DNA of 64,000 bases, from positions 186,001 through 250,000 of the forward strand of contig CAVWPR010000048.1 of the NCBI GenBank assembly GCA_963756815.1, in the 5' to 3' direction. This DNA comes from JAENVU01 sp963756815. Its GTDB lineage: Bacteria; Actinomycetota; Acidimicrobiia; IMCC26256; JAENVU01. The translations under genes and the position numbers were made by a program. Numbering within the stretch: the stretch's first letter is position 1; each line of letters begins with the position of its first letter. Shown piece after piece: positions 25,636-34,206 of the stretch. The notes under the pieces were generated by a model. That model searched no databases. It was not told the origin of the DNA and saw only the letters and a program-made list of their open reading frames with translations.

Positions 25636-26595
25636 GTGACTCGTCGTTTCCCGTTCCCGCACCCGTTCGGCTGGTTCATGGTCGCCTACGCCGACGACCT
25701 CGCGCCGGGCGAGGTGACGGCGATCCGGTACTGGAGCACCGACCTCGTGCTCTGGCGCGACGACGCCGGTGAGCACCACCTCCAGGACGCGTACTGCCCG
25801 CACCTCGGCGCGCACCTCGGCGTGGGGGGCAAGGTGGACGGGGTCACGCTGGAGTGCCCGTTCCACGGCTGGGCCTTCGACGGCACCGGCGCGTGCACGA
25901 ACATCCCGTACTCCCAGCGCGAGAACCGCAAGGCCAAGCTGCACACGTACCCCGTGGTCGTGCGCAACGGGATGGTGTACGCCTGGCGTCATCCCGACGA
26001 GGTCGAGCCACAGTGGGAGGTGCCGCTGATCCCGGAGATCGGCGACGACGCGTGGAGCGAGATGTACCGCTCCTCGTACGTGATCAACACCGTGCCCCAG
26101 GAGATGGCCGAGAACGGCGTGGACCCGGCGCACTTCCGCTACGTGCACGGCACCGAGGACGTCGCGGAGATGGAGAGCTACGAGCTCGACGGCCCGTTGT
26201 CGACGATGCTCTCGAAGCAGAGCTACGTCACGCCGCGCGGCGTCACCTACGGCCGCATCGACGTCTACAACTTCGGCCCCGGCGTCTCCAAGGTGTTCTT
26301 CTCCGGCATCGTCGACGCGATCAACCTCGCAACCACGACTCCCATCGACGACGAGACCACGCAGGTCCGGTTCAGCTTCATCGTGCGCAAGATGGCCGAC
26401 GAGAAGCTCACGTCGACGGTCGCCGACGCGTTCGTCGCCGAGATCAACAAGCAGATCGTCGAGGACACGCCGATCTGGGAGCACAAGGCGTTCCTGCCGG
26501 TTCCTGCGCTCGCCGACACCGACGGCCCGATCCTGAAGTTCCGCAAGTGGTACTCGCAGTTCTACGCGGAACCGGTCGACGCCGGCGTCTCGTGA
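25636..26595 (+). CDS. Rieske non-haem iron oxygenase, KshA-like (3-ketosteroid 9alpha-hydroxylase type)
   Basis: 319 residues. The Rieske domain is at about 45-90, with AYCPHLGAHLGVGG and CPFHGWAFDGTGAC. The catalytic domain has NGVDPAHFRYVHGTED near residue 160, supplying the mononuclear-iron His pair and bridging Asp. The N-terminal FPFPHPFGWFMVAYADDLAP is typical of KshA and related oxygenases, somewhat shorter than KshA itself (about 380 residues). A CCAGGAGGA ribosome site precedes the GTG. A reductase (KshB) is not in the window. Steroid substrate is inferred from family and from the KstR-like site. Confidence 0.82.
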   Translation: MTRRFPFPHPFGWFMVAYADDLAPGEVTAIRYWSTDLVLWRDDAGEHHLQDAYCPHLGAHLGVGGKVDGVTLECPFHGWAFDGTGACTNIPYSQRENRKAKLHTYPVVVRNGMVYAWRHPDEVEPQWEVPLIPEIGDDAWSEMYRSSYVINTVPQEMAENGVDPAHFRYVHGTEDVAEMESYELDGPLSTMLSKQSYVTPRGVTYGRIDVYNFGPGVSKVFFSGIVDAINLATTTPIDDETTQVRFSFIVRKMADEKLTSTVADAFVAEINKQIVEDTPIWEHKAFLPVPALADTDGPILKFRKWYSQFYAEPVDAGVS

Positions 26596-27062
26596 GCGCG
26601 GGGGAGTGGGCGAGCCACCACGCCATCACCACCCTGATGTACCGCTACGCCGAGTGCGTCGACGCGGCCGATTTCACCGGCATCGGCGCGCTGTTCGCCC
26701 ACGGCCGGCTCACGACGCGTGGTCTGCCCGGTGCCATCGTCGGCGCCGACGCGGTGTGCGACCTCTACACCGGGACCAACAAGGTGCATCCGGGGGGCAC
26801 GCTCATGACGCGACACCTCACCACCAACGTGATCGTCGACGTCGACGAGGACAAGGACGAGGCGACGGCGCGGTCATCGTTCGTCGTGTTCCAGGCGACG
26901 CCGGCCGTTGCGCTCCAACCGATCGTCGCCGGCCGGTACCGTGACCGGTTCCGCCGCATCGACGGTGAATGGTGGTTCGACGAGCGCGAGATGGGCGTCG
27001 AGCAGATCGGCGACGTGTCCGACCACCTGCTCATCGACCTCTCCCGATTCAGCTCGTCCTGA
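26592..27062 (+). CDS. SnoaL-like/NTF2-fold polyketide cyclase-dehydratase family protein
   Basis: 156 residues, one NTF2-like domain. It has YRYAECVDAADFTGIGALFA, TRHLTTNVIVDVDEDKDEAT, VVFQATPAVALQPIVAGRYR and the typical RIDGEWWFDEREM near the end. The GTG overlaps the oxygenase stop by 4 bases, so the two are translationally coupled. In Rieske systems small NTF2-fold proteins can be beta subunits, but this family (SnoaL_4) also includes isomerases and hydratases. Partnership with the oxygenase is inferred from coupling only. Confidence 0.8.
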   Translation: MSAGEWASHHAITTLMYRYAECVDAADFTGIGALFAHGRLTTRGLPGAIVGADAVCDLYTGTNKVHPGGTLMTRHLTTNVIVDVDEDKDEATARSSFVVFQATPAVALQPIVAGRYRDRFRRIDGEWWFDEREMGVEQIGDVSDHLLIDLSRFSSS

Positions 27063-27064
27063 CG

Positions 27065-27138
27065 GCTCGTCCGCTCGGATGCGTCAGGCGTCGGGTGTCC
27101 GGGACGCTCCCGAGCTGCGGCCCTCCGCTCCGCTCCGG
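27065..27138. repeat. Dispersed element, copy 1
   Basis: Two 13-mers, GCTCGTCCGCTCG (27065) and GCTCCCGAGCTGC (27106), and the 17-mer CCTCCGCTCCGCTCCGG (27122) occur in the same order and nearly the same spacing as at 38861-38937. This copy begins just after the SnoaL stop and runs into the 3' end of the DsbA-like gene, where it encodes part of a Ser/Arg-rich tail. Confidence 0.5.
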
Positions 27139-27791
27139 GACGAGCCTGCCTCGGTCGGCCTCGAGAGTCTGGTGATGGCGCGGTCGATCACCTTCACGAA
27201 GGTGTCGGGATCCTGCGCGCCCGGGATGCCGACGGCGCTCGCGAAGAAGAACGTCGGGACACCGAGCACGTCGCGATCGGCCGCCGACGCGAGCTCGGCG
27301 TTCACCTCGGCGACGCCGCCGGTTCCGGCGAGGAACGACTCCACCTCCGCCGGGACGAGCCCGGTCTCCTCGGCGATGGCGACGAGCGTCGCCCGGTCCG
27401 CGACATTGCGCCCCTCCACCAGGTAGGCCTCCATGAGGGCCCGGTCGACCGCCCACTGCCGCGGGCCCTCGCCCGCGAACCACACCAGCCGGTGGGCATC
27501 GAAGGTGTTGGCCCGCAGCGCCCGGTCGAGACGGAGCTCGAGACCCACCGCGGCGGCCGCGCCCGTGATGCGACCGATCACCGCCGCCGCGGCGTCGTCA
27601 CCGCCGAACTTGCGGGCGTACGCGTCGACCACCGGTGTCGGCTCGGTCCGTGCGCGCGGGTCGAGTTGGAAGGCCCGCCAGACGACCTCGACCTCCGAAC
27701 GGTGCGGTGAGCGTTCGAGCGCGAGACCGAACTGGTGCTGCCCGATGTAGCACCAGGGGCAGACGACGTCGGAGTAGATCTCCACCAGCAC
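27084..27791 (-). CDS. DsbA family oxidoreductase (FrnE-like)
   Basis: 235 residues of the thioredoxin-like 2-hydroxychromene-2-carboxylate isomerase/FrnE group. The redox motif is VEIYSDVVCPWCYIG, with CPWC at about residue 13. It is followed by VVWRAFQLDPRARTEPTPVV, LRANTFDAHRLVWFAGEGPR, FLAGTGGVAEVNAELASAAD and GVPTFFFASAVGIPGAQDPD, with the cis-Pro loop at GVPTF. No signal peptide, so cytoplasmic. The last 20 or so residues (TEAGSSRSGAEGRSSGASRT) are low-complexity and come from the dispersed repeat. Start GTG at 27791; GTG at 27785 is an alternative. Confidence 0.87.
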   Translation of the reverse strand: MLVEIYSDVVCPWCYIGQHQFGLALERSPHRSEVEVVWRAFQLDPRARTEPTPVVDAYARKFGGDDAAAAVIGRITGAAAAVGLELRLDRALRANTFDAHRLVWFAGEGPRQWAVDRALMEAYLVEGRNVADRATLVAIAEETGLVPAEVESFLAGTGGVAEVNAELASAADRDVLGVPTFFFASAVGIPGAQDPDTFVKVIDRAITRLSRPTEAGSSRSGAEGRSSGASRTPDA

Positions 27792-27887
27792 GTCGGGGAG
27801 CGTAGGTCGCGATCCTCGAGTGGGGCGTCCGACCCAGATGGTGGGAAAAGGTGTCAACTCGACTGATGACGGGTCGATGCCTGGCGT

Positions 27888-29297
27888 GTGCGATGGGCCG
27901 ACGATCCGCGACAGGCAGCGCGATATGCCGCGTGCGCGTTCGCCCTCGCCGGACCGCTGACGATGTTCGGAGCGCTCTTCAACGTGGAGCGCATGCACTC
28001 CGGCGGGACATCGATCGGACCGATCGTCGCGGCCGGGATCGCGGCCGTCGTCATCGCGGCGGTCATCCCCTGGCTGCCGTGGCGGCGGTGGAGCCCGCGC
28101 TGGACGATGGTGCTCCCGGTGCTCGCGATGGGTATCACCATCGCGTCCGAGATCGGTGCCAGAGGCTCGCGGACCAGCGACGGCGCGATGACGACCGCAG
28201 CCGTCGTCAGCATCATCTTCGTGTGGATCGGCCTCACCCAACCAAGGTGGTGGGCCGCCGCGTTCGCGATCCCCAGCGCGATCGGTCTCGTCCTCGCCTT
28301 CGACGTGGAGGGCGCGCAGATATCGATCGCGTCGACCGCGAACCTCGTGGTCTTCGCGGCGATCATCGGTGAGCTCGTGGCGTGGGTGAAGCAGTCCGAC
28401 AAGGCGCGCGGTGACGATCTCGGTCTCGTCATCGACGGGACCAGCGGGCTGCGCTCGGAGACGGACCGCACCGCGGCCGCCCATCGCCTCGTGGAGACCG
28501 TGGTCGCGCTCCTGCGCGTCCCGAACGTCGCGGTGTACCTGCCCGAGCCCGACGGCCGCTTCGCCCTCGTCGCGGCGACGGGCTCGGTCCCCTGGGAGAC
28601 CGAGCGCCCGGCCGGTGGGACCGGGGGGATCACCGTGCGCGCGGTCGCGGTGGGGACCGAGCTCAGCATCCCGCTCGTCGGACGGTCGGGCGCGCCCCGC
28701 GGCGTCGTGGTGGCGGCCGGCCGGCGCCGCCAGGACGAGTTCATGCTGCGGCTGGCCCGCATCCTCGGCGAGCAGGCGGGTTACCAGCTCGATGACCTGG
28801 CGCAGTTCGACGCCCTCGCCGACGAGACGCGGCGCGACCCGCTCACCGGCGTCGGCAACCGGCGGTACGCCGACGAGGTGCTCCGCGATCTCCGGCCCGG
28901 TGACGCGGTCGGGGTCGTGGACCTCGACGATCTGCGCGGCATCAACGCCCGACTCGGACACCAGGGCGGTGACGAGGTGATCCGCGCGATCGCGCACCAC
29001 CTCGTCGCGTCGGTGCGAGGGGCCGACGTCGTCGCTCGGCTCGGTGGCGACGAGTTCGTGATGGTCCTGCACGACGCAGGCGAAGGCGCGCTCGCGCTCG
29101 TCGCGCGGATCGTCGACGACTGGAACGGCGCCCATCCCGACGCGACGTTCAGCGCCGGCGCGACCGTGCATCGAGGCGGGGATCCCGAGGCCACGCTGCG
29201 GGCCGCCGACCTCGCCCTCTACGGCGCCAAGCGGGACGGTCGGGCACGCGCCTCACTCGTACCGGCGTCGATCGAGGACGCCGCCGCCGGCTTCTGA
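27888..29297 (+). CDS. Membrane diguanylate cyclase with GAF-like and GGDEF domains
   Basis: 469 residues. The first 165 residues hold about six hydrophobic helices (for example AAGIAAVVIAAVIPWLPW). Residues about 185-300 look like a GAF-type sensory domain. The C-terminal GGDEF domain starts at DPLTGVGNRRYADEVL, has the substrate/metal-binding VVDLDDLRGINARLGHQGGD and an intact signature RLGGDEFVMVL. It should therefore synthesise c-di-GMP. No RxxD inhibitory site was recognised just before the signature. Start GTG at 27888, divergent from the DsbA-like gene with a 96-base gap. Confidence 0.85.
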   Translation: MRWADDPRQAARYAACAFALAGPLTMFGALFNVERMHSGGTSIGPIVAAGIAAVVIAAVIPWLPWRRWSPRWTMVLPVLAMGITIASEIGARGSRTSDGAMTTAAVVSIIFVWIGLTQPRWWAAAFAIPSAIGLVLAFDVEGAQISIASTANLVVFAAIIGELVAWVKQSDKARGDDLGLVIDGTSGLRSETDRTAAAHRLVETVVALLRVPNVAVYLPEPDGRFALVAATGSVPWETERPAGGTGGITVRAVAVGTELSIPLVGRSGAPRGVVVAAGRRRQDEFMLRLARILGEQAGYQLDDLAQFDALADETRRDPLTGVGNRRYADEVLRDLRPGDAVGVVDLDDLRGINARLGHQGGDEVIRAIAHHLVASVRGADVVARLGGDEFVMVLHDAGEGALALVARIVDDWNGAHPDATFSAGATVHRGGDPEATLRAADLALYGAKRDGRARASLVPASIEDAAAGF

Positions 29298-29325
29298 TCG
29301 GGGCGTCGAGGGAGAAGCTTGCGCC

Positions 29326-29817
29326 TCACTCCTCGTCGAGCGATCGCTCCCTCGCGTCGAGCTCCCGGGCCCGCAGCTCGAGCTCCCGGCGCCGCAGCTC
29401 CGCCTCCCTGCGGTCGAGCTCCTGGGCCCGGGCCGCGAGCTCGGCGTCGGGCGCGGTGCCGGCGTCCCCGGATTCCAGCGCCCGTTGGCGCTCCCACTCG
29501 GCGAGGCGGCGGTCGAGCTCGGCGGACCGGCGGTCGGTGATCTCGCCCGCGAACCCGACCCGGTGCTCGATGCCGGGCTCGTCGCGCGGCGGCGCGCTCT
29601 CGCCGTACACCGTGGGGCGCCAGTGCTTGTTGAGGGGACGGCCGAGGAGCAGCCAGAGGACCGCGCCGATGTCGAAGAGCAGGATCACGATGACGAGCCA
29701 GCCGAACTTCGGCAGGTTGCGGACCATCGCCGAGTCGGAGCTGATGCAGTCGACGAGGGCCCAGATCCAGAGCGCGAGCAGCAGGAACCCGACGATGCCC
29801 CCGACCTCGAACAGCAC
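29326..29817 (-). CDS. PLDc_N-domain membrane protein with charged helical tail
   Basis: 163 residues. Residues 1-70 are a phospholipase-D-nuclease N-terminal (PLDc_N) module with two helices (VGGIVGFLLLALWIWALVDC, LPKFGWLVIVILLFDIGAVL) and the conserved GRP segment after them. The rest is soluble, and from about residue 110 it is a long Arg/Glu heptad-like helix (AELDRRLAEWERQRALES, QELDRREAELRRRELELRAR). Such proteins are common in actinobacteria with no known function. It is convergent with the diguanylate cyclase gene. Confidence 0.75.
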   Translation of the reverse strand: MLFEVGGIVGFLLLALWIWALVDCISSDSAMVRNLPKFGWLVIVILLFDIGAVLWLLLGRPLNKHWRPTVYGESAPPRDEPGIEHRVGFAGEITDRRSAELDRRLAEWERQRALESGDAGTAPDAELAARAQELDRREAELRRRELELRARELDARERSLDEE

Positions 29818-29876
29818 GCCGACCTCCGTTCGCGCTCGCGGTGAAGGCCCGTCAGGCTACCGGCCCGGGCCGACGA

Positions 29877-30500
29877 TCAGCCCGGCTCGACCGGATCGCG
29901 CCACATCGTCCAGGTCGGCGGACCGTCGGGCGCGGGGAGGAGCTTGTCGGTCTCGACGAAGCGGTGGCGCGCGTAGAACGCCAGGTTCCGCTCCTTGTCG
30001 GTCTCGAGGTACGTGGGCAGGCCGCCCTCGTCGGTGCGCGGCAGCACCGCTTCGAGGAGACGACTGCCGTAGCCCTTGCCCTGGTGGGGCGGGTCGACGC
30101 CGAGCGTCGCGAGGTACCAGTGCTCGGCCTTGGGATGAGCCGCTTCGACGCCCCGGATGTACCGCAGCGACCGGAAGATGGCGCCCGGCGCCATCGGTGA
30201 GACGGTCAGCAGGTGCAGTCCCTGGCGGGCCAGGCGGCCCGGTCCCGGGGGGTACGCGCCGGGCGGCAGCCAGGTGCCGGCCCCGACCACGGTGCCGTCG
30301 ACGGTCGCGACCCATGCCTCGCCGTGCTTGAAGGCGTCGACCAGACCGCCGATGAAGAAGCCGCGCATGACCACGATGCGCGCCCGCTCCTTCGGGAGGA
30401 GGTACTCCGTGATCGGCGAGTCGAGGAACGCCCGGGCGAGCACCTCGCTCGTCACGCGGATCTGCTCGTACTGCATCGGTGTCACCGCGACCTCGGGCAC
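29877..30500 (-). CDS. GNAT family N-acetyltransferase
   Basis: 207 residues. The acetyl-CoA-binding motif A is LATLGVDPPHQGKGYGSRLL (Q-x-x-G-x-G/A form, here QGKGYG), preceded by AWVATVDGTVVGAGTWLPPG and followed by LETDKERNLAFYARHRFVET, the motif-B helix. It resembles the subgroup with an N-terminal VLARAFLDSPITEYLLP segment. Substrate unknown. The GTG at 30500 gives a normal family length; longer forms would run into the adjacent lipoprotein gene. Confidence 0.83.
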   Translation of the reverse strand: MPEVAVTPMQYEQIRVTSEVLARAFLDSPITEYLLPKERARIVVMRGFFIGGLVDAFKHGEAWVATVDGTVVGAGTWLPPGAYPPGPGRLARQGLHLLTVSPMAPGAIFRSLRYIRGVEAAHPKAEHWYLATLGVDPPHQGKGYGSRLLEAVLPRTDEGGLPTYLETDKERNLAFYARHRFVETDKLLPAPDGPPTWTMWRDPVEPG

Positions 30501-30555
30501 GACGGTGACACTACGGCGTGGCTCGCGGCCGGCCCGGTCCCGGGGCGGCCGCGCG

Positions 30556-31716
30556 TCAGCGGTAGTTGCCGGTGTGGCCGAGGCTGACGGTGCCGGGTTG
30601 CGGGAACACCGCGAGCCCGTGGGGGCCTCGTCCCACCGGGATCGACGCGACGAGCCGGCCACTGGTGGTGTCGACCACGTAGACCCTCGCGTCGTACCGG
30701 CCGCTGATCCAGAACCGTGTGCCGTCAGCGCTCACGCCGCCCATGTCGGGCGAGCCGCCGATGTTCCACGTCGCGACCACCGAGCGCGTCGCGAAGTCGA
30801 TCACCGAGATCGATCCGGCCAGCCGGTTCGTCACGTAGAGCTGTGTCCCGTCCCGGCTGGGGTAGAGGCCGTGCGCGCCGCGGCCGGTGGGGATGAACCC
30901 GGTCTCGGTCATCGTGACGGGATCGACGATGGACACGCCGTTGCGACCCTGGTTCGCCACGTACATCACCGTGCCGTCGGGCGACGAGCGCACGTCGATC
31001 GGCATGCCTCCCACCTTCAGCTCCCCGGTGATCTGCATCGTCGTCAGGTCGATGCGCACGAGCCACCCCGAGAACTCGCAGCTCGCGATCATGAAGCGGC
31101 CGTTCGGTGTGAAGTCGGCGTGGTTCACGCCGGCGTGGGGGACCGGCACCGACGTGATCAGGCTCCACGTGTGCGGATCGCGGAAGTCGACGCGCGAGTT
31201 GCGCTCTGCCATCACGACGGCGCGGCCACCGTCGGGGGTGAAGTAGAGGTTGTACGGATCGTCGACAGGGATCCGAGCGCCCGGCTGACCGGTGCGCGGG
31301 TCGATCGGCGTGAGCGAATTGCCCCTGTTGTTGTTCACGTACAGCGTCGACAGGTCGTAGGCAGGGACCACGTGCTGAGGCGTGTCGCCGACGGCGAAGT
31401 GGTCGATGACCTTCAGTGTCGAGGGATCGATGACGTCGACGGTGTTGGACAGCGTGTTCGGCACGTAGACACGCGGCGGGTCGTTCCTGACGGCAGGCGA
31501 GAGCATGCCGGCGCGGGTGTGTGCGTACACGTCGACACCCGGCCCGGCGCCGGTACGCGGATCCGTGGTCGTACGGGGCGCCGACGTGCTCGCCGGACCC
31601 GGCCGGGACGTCGCGGTGTGCGAGCGCGCGGGGCTCGCAGCGCCCGATCCGCTCGAGCACGCGCTCGTGACCGATGCGACGGCGAGGAGCACGACGACGA
31701 AGCGGGACCGAGTCAC
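30556..31716 (-). CDS. YVTN beta-propeller lipoprotein
   Basis: 386 residues. The signal peptide ends in a lipobox (SRFVVVLLAVASVTSAC), so a lipid-anchored extracytoplasmic protein is expected. A Ser/Thr/Pro-rich spacer of about 45 residues precedes a seven-bladed YVTN-type propeller: VYVPNTLSNTVDVIDPSTLK, LYVNNNRGNSLTPIDP, FTPDGGRAVVMAERN, VMYVANQGRNGVSIVDP, TQLYVTNRLAGSISVIDF and ARVYVVDTTSGRLVASIPVG. The GTG start overlaps the stop of the upstream Kelch-like lipoprotein by 4 bases, so both are made from one message. Confidence 0.85.
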   Translation of the reverse strand: MTRSRFVVVLLAVASVTSACSSGSGAASPARSHTATSRPGPASTSAPRTTTDPRTGAGPGVDVYAHTRAGMLSPAVRNDPPRVYVPNTLSNTVDVIDPSTLKVIDHFAVGDTPQHVVPAYDLSTLYVNNNRGNSLTPIDPRTGQPGARIPVDDPYNLYFTPDGGRAVVMAERNSRVDFRDPHTWSLITSVPVPHAGVNHADFTPNGRFMIASCEFSGWLVRIDLTTMQITGELKVGGMPIDVRSSPDGTVMYVANQGRNGVSIVDPVTMTETGFIPTGRGAHGLYPSRDGTQLYVTNRLAGSISVIDFATRSVVATWNIGGSPDMGGVSADGTRFWISGRYDARVYVVDTTSGRLVASIPVGRGPHGLAVFPQPGTVSLGHTGNYR

Positions 31717-32756
31717 CGGACCTCCACACGGAAGACGGCGGACGAGAGGGCCGGGCTCTCCCCGCCGGCCACGTACGCGACGCCGTGGTCGACGGCCACC
31801 GCCGCGTCGGCGAGCGGGACGGGCAGCGTGGCGACCGGCACCAGCGCCACCGGACCGGGCGTCGCGGGCGGATCGAGCCGCCAGACCTGGTTGCTCGGTA
31901 CTCCGCCCACGAGCCCTCCGATCACGTAGATGTGACCGCCGAGCGGCGCGGCGACGGCATCCGTCAACGCGAACGGCAGGTCGCCGACCATGCGCACCGC
32001 ACCGGTGGTGGTGTCCAGGGACTGCACGGCGCGGACCGCGCCTGCCGCAGTCCCGGTCGTGGTCCCGCCGATCACGTAGACCTCGCGCCCGAGGGGAGCG
32101 ACCGCGGCGTAGCGCACCGGGGTCGGGAGGTCGCCGAGGACCTGGAACGCGACACCATCGCTCGTCGAGATGGTGGTGGCGCGCACTCGCGCGCCGTCGT
32201 AGCCGCCGACGAGGAACACCCGCGCGCCGACCGTCGCGGCGGCGAGGTCCGATCGTGGTACCGGCAGCCGCCCGATCTGCTGCACGTGTCCGTCGGCCGC
32301 CACGGCCTGTACTGCTGCCGTCTCGGACGAGTTGCCGCCGCCGAACACCGTGGGGCGTCCGGCGACGGTCGCTCCGGCCGCGTCGTGCACCGGCACCGCG
32401 AGCGTGCCGCCGTCGGCGACGGTGCCCGCAGCGGGATCGATGCGGAGGATCTCCGCGGTCGTGTTCTTCGACGCGTCCAGGCCCCCGAGGAGCAGCAGCC
32501 CGTTCGCATCCGCGACGAGGACTGCACGCGCGGAGCCGCGCGGCAGGGTTGCCGCCGTCCGGCTCACGACGACTCGACCCGGCGGGACCGCGGTCGACCC
32601 GGTGGTCACCGGGGACGGCCGGGTGGTCGTGCTCGAGGCGCGGGTCCGGGTCGCGGCACCGGACCCGGAACCGGCGCACGCCGAGAGCCCGGCGACGATG
32701 GCGGCGCCCACCATGGCCGCGACGACCTGGCGGTGACGGCCGGTCGGCGGGAGCAC
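31713..32756 (-). CDS. Kelch-like beta-propeller lipoprotein
   Basis: 347 residues. The N-terminus with GTG at 32756 gives a basic stretch, a hydrophobic segment VVAAMVGAAIVAGL and lipobox LSAC. After a Thr/Ser-rich spacer come six Kelch-type blades recognisable by VGGYDGARVRATTI, VIGGTTTGTAAGAVRAV, VIGGLVGGVPSNQVWRLDP and VAGGESPALSSAVFRVEV, each with the Kelch double Gly (GG). It is translationally coupled to the YVTN lipoprotein downstream, suggesting that the two surface propellers act together (inference). Ligand unknown. Confidence 0.8.
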   Translation of the reverse strand: MLPPTGRHRQVVAAMVGAAIVAGLSACAGSGSGAATRTRASSTTTRPSPVTTGSTAVPPGRVVVSRTAATLPRGSARAVLVADANGLLLLGGLDASKNTTAEILRIDPAAGTVADGGTLAVPVHDAAGATVAGRPTVFGGGNSSETAAVQAVAADGHVQQIGRLPVPRSDLAAATVGARVFLVGGYDGARVRATTISTSDGVAFQVLGDLPTPVRYAAVAPLGREVYVIGGTTTGTAAGAVRAVQSLDTTTGAVRMVGDLPFALTDAVAAPLGGHIYVIGGLVGGVPSNQVWRLDPPATPGPVALVPVATLPVPLADAAVAVDHGVAYVAGGESPALSSAVFRVEVR

Positions 32757-32909
32757 GCGTCCACATTGGCGCGTCGGCGGTCTGCGGAGGGAACGGTTCG
32801 GGTCAACGGTCGGGAAACTCTGCCGGATCGCCTTCCCGGCGCTCGGGGACCCCGACTTTCCTAGGATCGGCCGACCGTGATCGCAGACGTCGACGAGAGG
32901 AACCCCAGC

Positions 32910-33386
32910 GTGGCCGAGGAGAAGATCGCGGACACCTATCGCGTGGAGCGGAGCATCGAGATCGCCGCGCCCGCAGCCGCCGTCTTCGCGCTGCTCGTCG
33001 ACTTCCGTCGCTGGCGGGCGTGGTCGCCGTGGGAGGACGTGGACCCGCACCTCTGGCGCGAGTACTCCGGCGCCGAGTCGGGCGTGGGCGCGGTCTACGA
33101 GTGGATCGGGAACCGAAAGGCGGGGCAGGGCCGCATGGAGATCCAGGATGCGACCGCACCGAGCGCCCTGTCGATCCAGCTCGATTTCGTCAAGCCGTTC
33201 AAGGCGAGCTCGACGGCGTCGTTCGCGCTCGTGCCGGCGGACGGCGCCACGCTCGTCACGTGGTCGATGGTCGGACGCAAGACGTTCACGACCCGGGTCA
33301 TGGGGTTCTTCATGAGCATGGAGAAGATGATCGGACCCGACTTCGAGAAGGGCCTCGGTCGGCTCAAGGCGCTCGCCGAGGGGTAG
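32910..33386 (+). CDS. SRPBCC (START-like) family protein
   Basis: 158 residues with the polyketide-cyclase/START-like fold. It begins YRVERSIEIAAPAAAVFALL, then DFRRWRAWSPWEDVDPHLW, a motif typical of the K(+)-transporter-inhibitor-like polyketide_cyc2 clade, then FVKPFKASSTASFALVPADG, LVTWSMVGRKTF and FFMSMEKMIGPDFEKGLGRL. The GTG at 32910 is preferred to 32877 because GAGAGG sits at normal spacing before it. The ligand is a small hydrophobic molecule in most members; none is known here. Confidence 0.85.
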   Translation: MAEEKIADTYRVERSIEIAAPAAAVFALLVDFRRWRAWSPWEDVDPHLWREYSGAESGVGAVYEWIGNRKAGQGRMEIQDATAPSALSIQLDFVKPFKASSTASFALVPADGATLVTWSMVGRKTFTTRVMGFFMSMEKMIGPDFEKGLGRLKALAEG

Positions 33387-33389
33387 CGG

Positions 33390-34155
33390 TCAGGGCCAGG
33401 TGGTCCCGAACTGGGTGGAGTCGACCACCTGACCGGTGAGCCCGTCGCCGCGCTGCTCGCGCGAGGAAGACGACGGCGGGCACCACCGCGTCGGGGGTGG
33501 CCCACCCGGACCAGTCGTGATCGGGGCCCAGCTCCTGAGTGGCGAGCTCCGTCTTCACTGCTCCGGGCCGGAGCGCGTTGATCGCGATGCCGTCGTCGGC
33601 GAGCTCGGGCGCCAGTGCGGTGGAGAATCGCTCCATCGCCGCCTTCGCGACCGAGTACGTGAGGAAACCGGGTGGCATGAACGGCGTCGCCTCGTGCCCG
33701 GCCCCACCCGAGGAGATGTTGACGATGCTGCCGCCGCCGGCGGCCCGGAGGTGGGGGACCACGGCGCGACACGACACGTAGAGGCTCCGCACGTTCACGC
33801 GCATCGACTCGTCCCACTCCTCGACGGTCGACTCGGCGAACGTGGCACGGGTCGGCGCCATCGCGTTGTTCACGAGCACATCGATGCGTCCGAACGTGTC
33901 GGCGGTGGTCGCGACGAGCGCGTCGATGTCGTTCGCCACGCCGATGTCGCAACGCACCGCGACGGCGCGCCCGCCCGCAGCTTCGATCGCGGCCACGGTC
34001 TCGGTGATCGTCCCTGGCAGTCCCTCGGGTGACGGTTCGACGGTTCGGGCCGCGCACACGACGTCAGCACCGGCGGCCGCGAGACCGAGCGCGAGTCCCT
34101 TGCCGATGCCGCGCGACGCACCGGTGACGATCGCGACCCTTCCGTCGAGTGTCAT
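33390..34155 (-). CDS. Short-chain dehydrogenase/reductase (one frameshift near the end)
   Basis: Classical SDR of about 254 residues. It has VAIVTGASRGIGKGLALGLA (cofactor motif), CAARTVEP for NADP preference by the Arg after beta-2, VLVNNAMAP, NISSGG with catalytic Ser, and YSVAKAAMERF with Tyr and Lys. The frame shifts near 33465. The corrected end reads GLTGQVVDSTQFGTTWP, matching the usual G-x-T-G-Q ending of the family, at stop 33390. Substrate unknown. Confidence 0.85.
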
Positions 34156-34206
34156 CGCCCGACCCTAGGCTCGACCGCGACCCCACGGACTTCTATGGTG
34201 CCGCGC

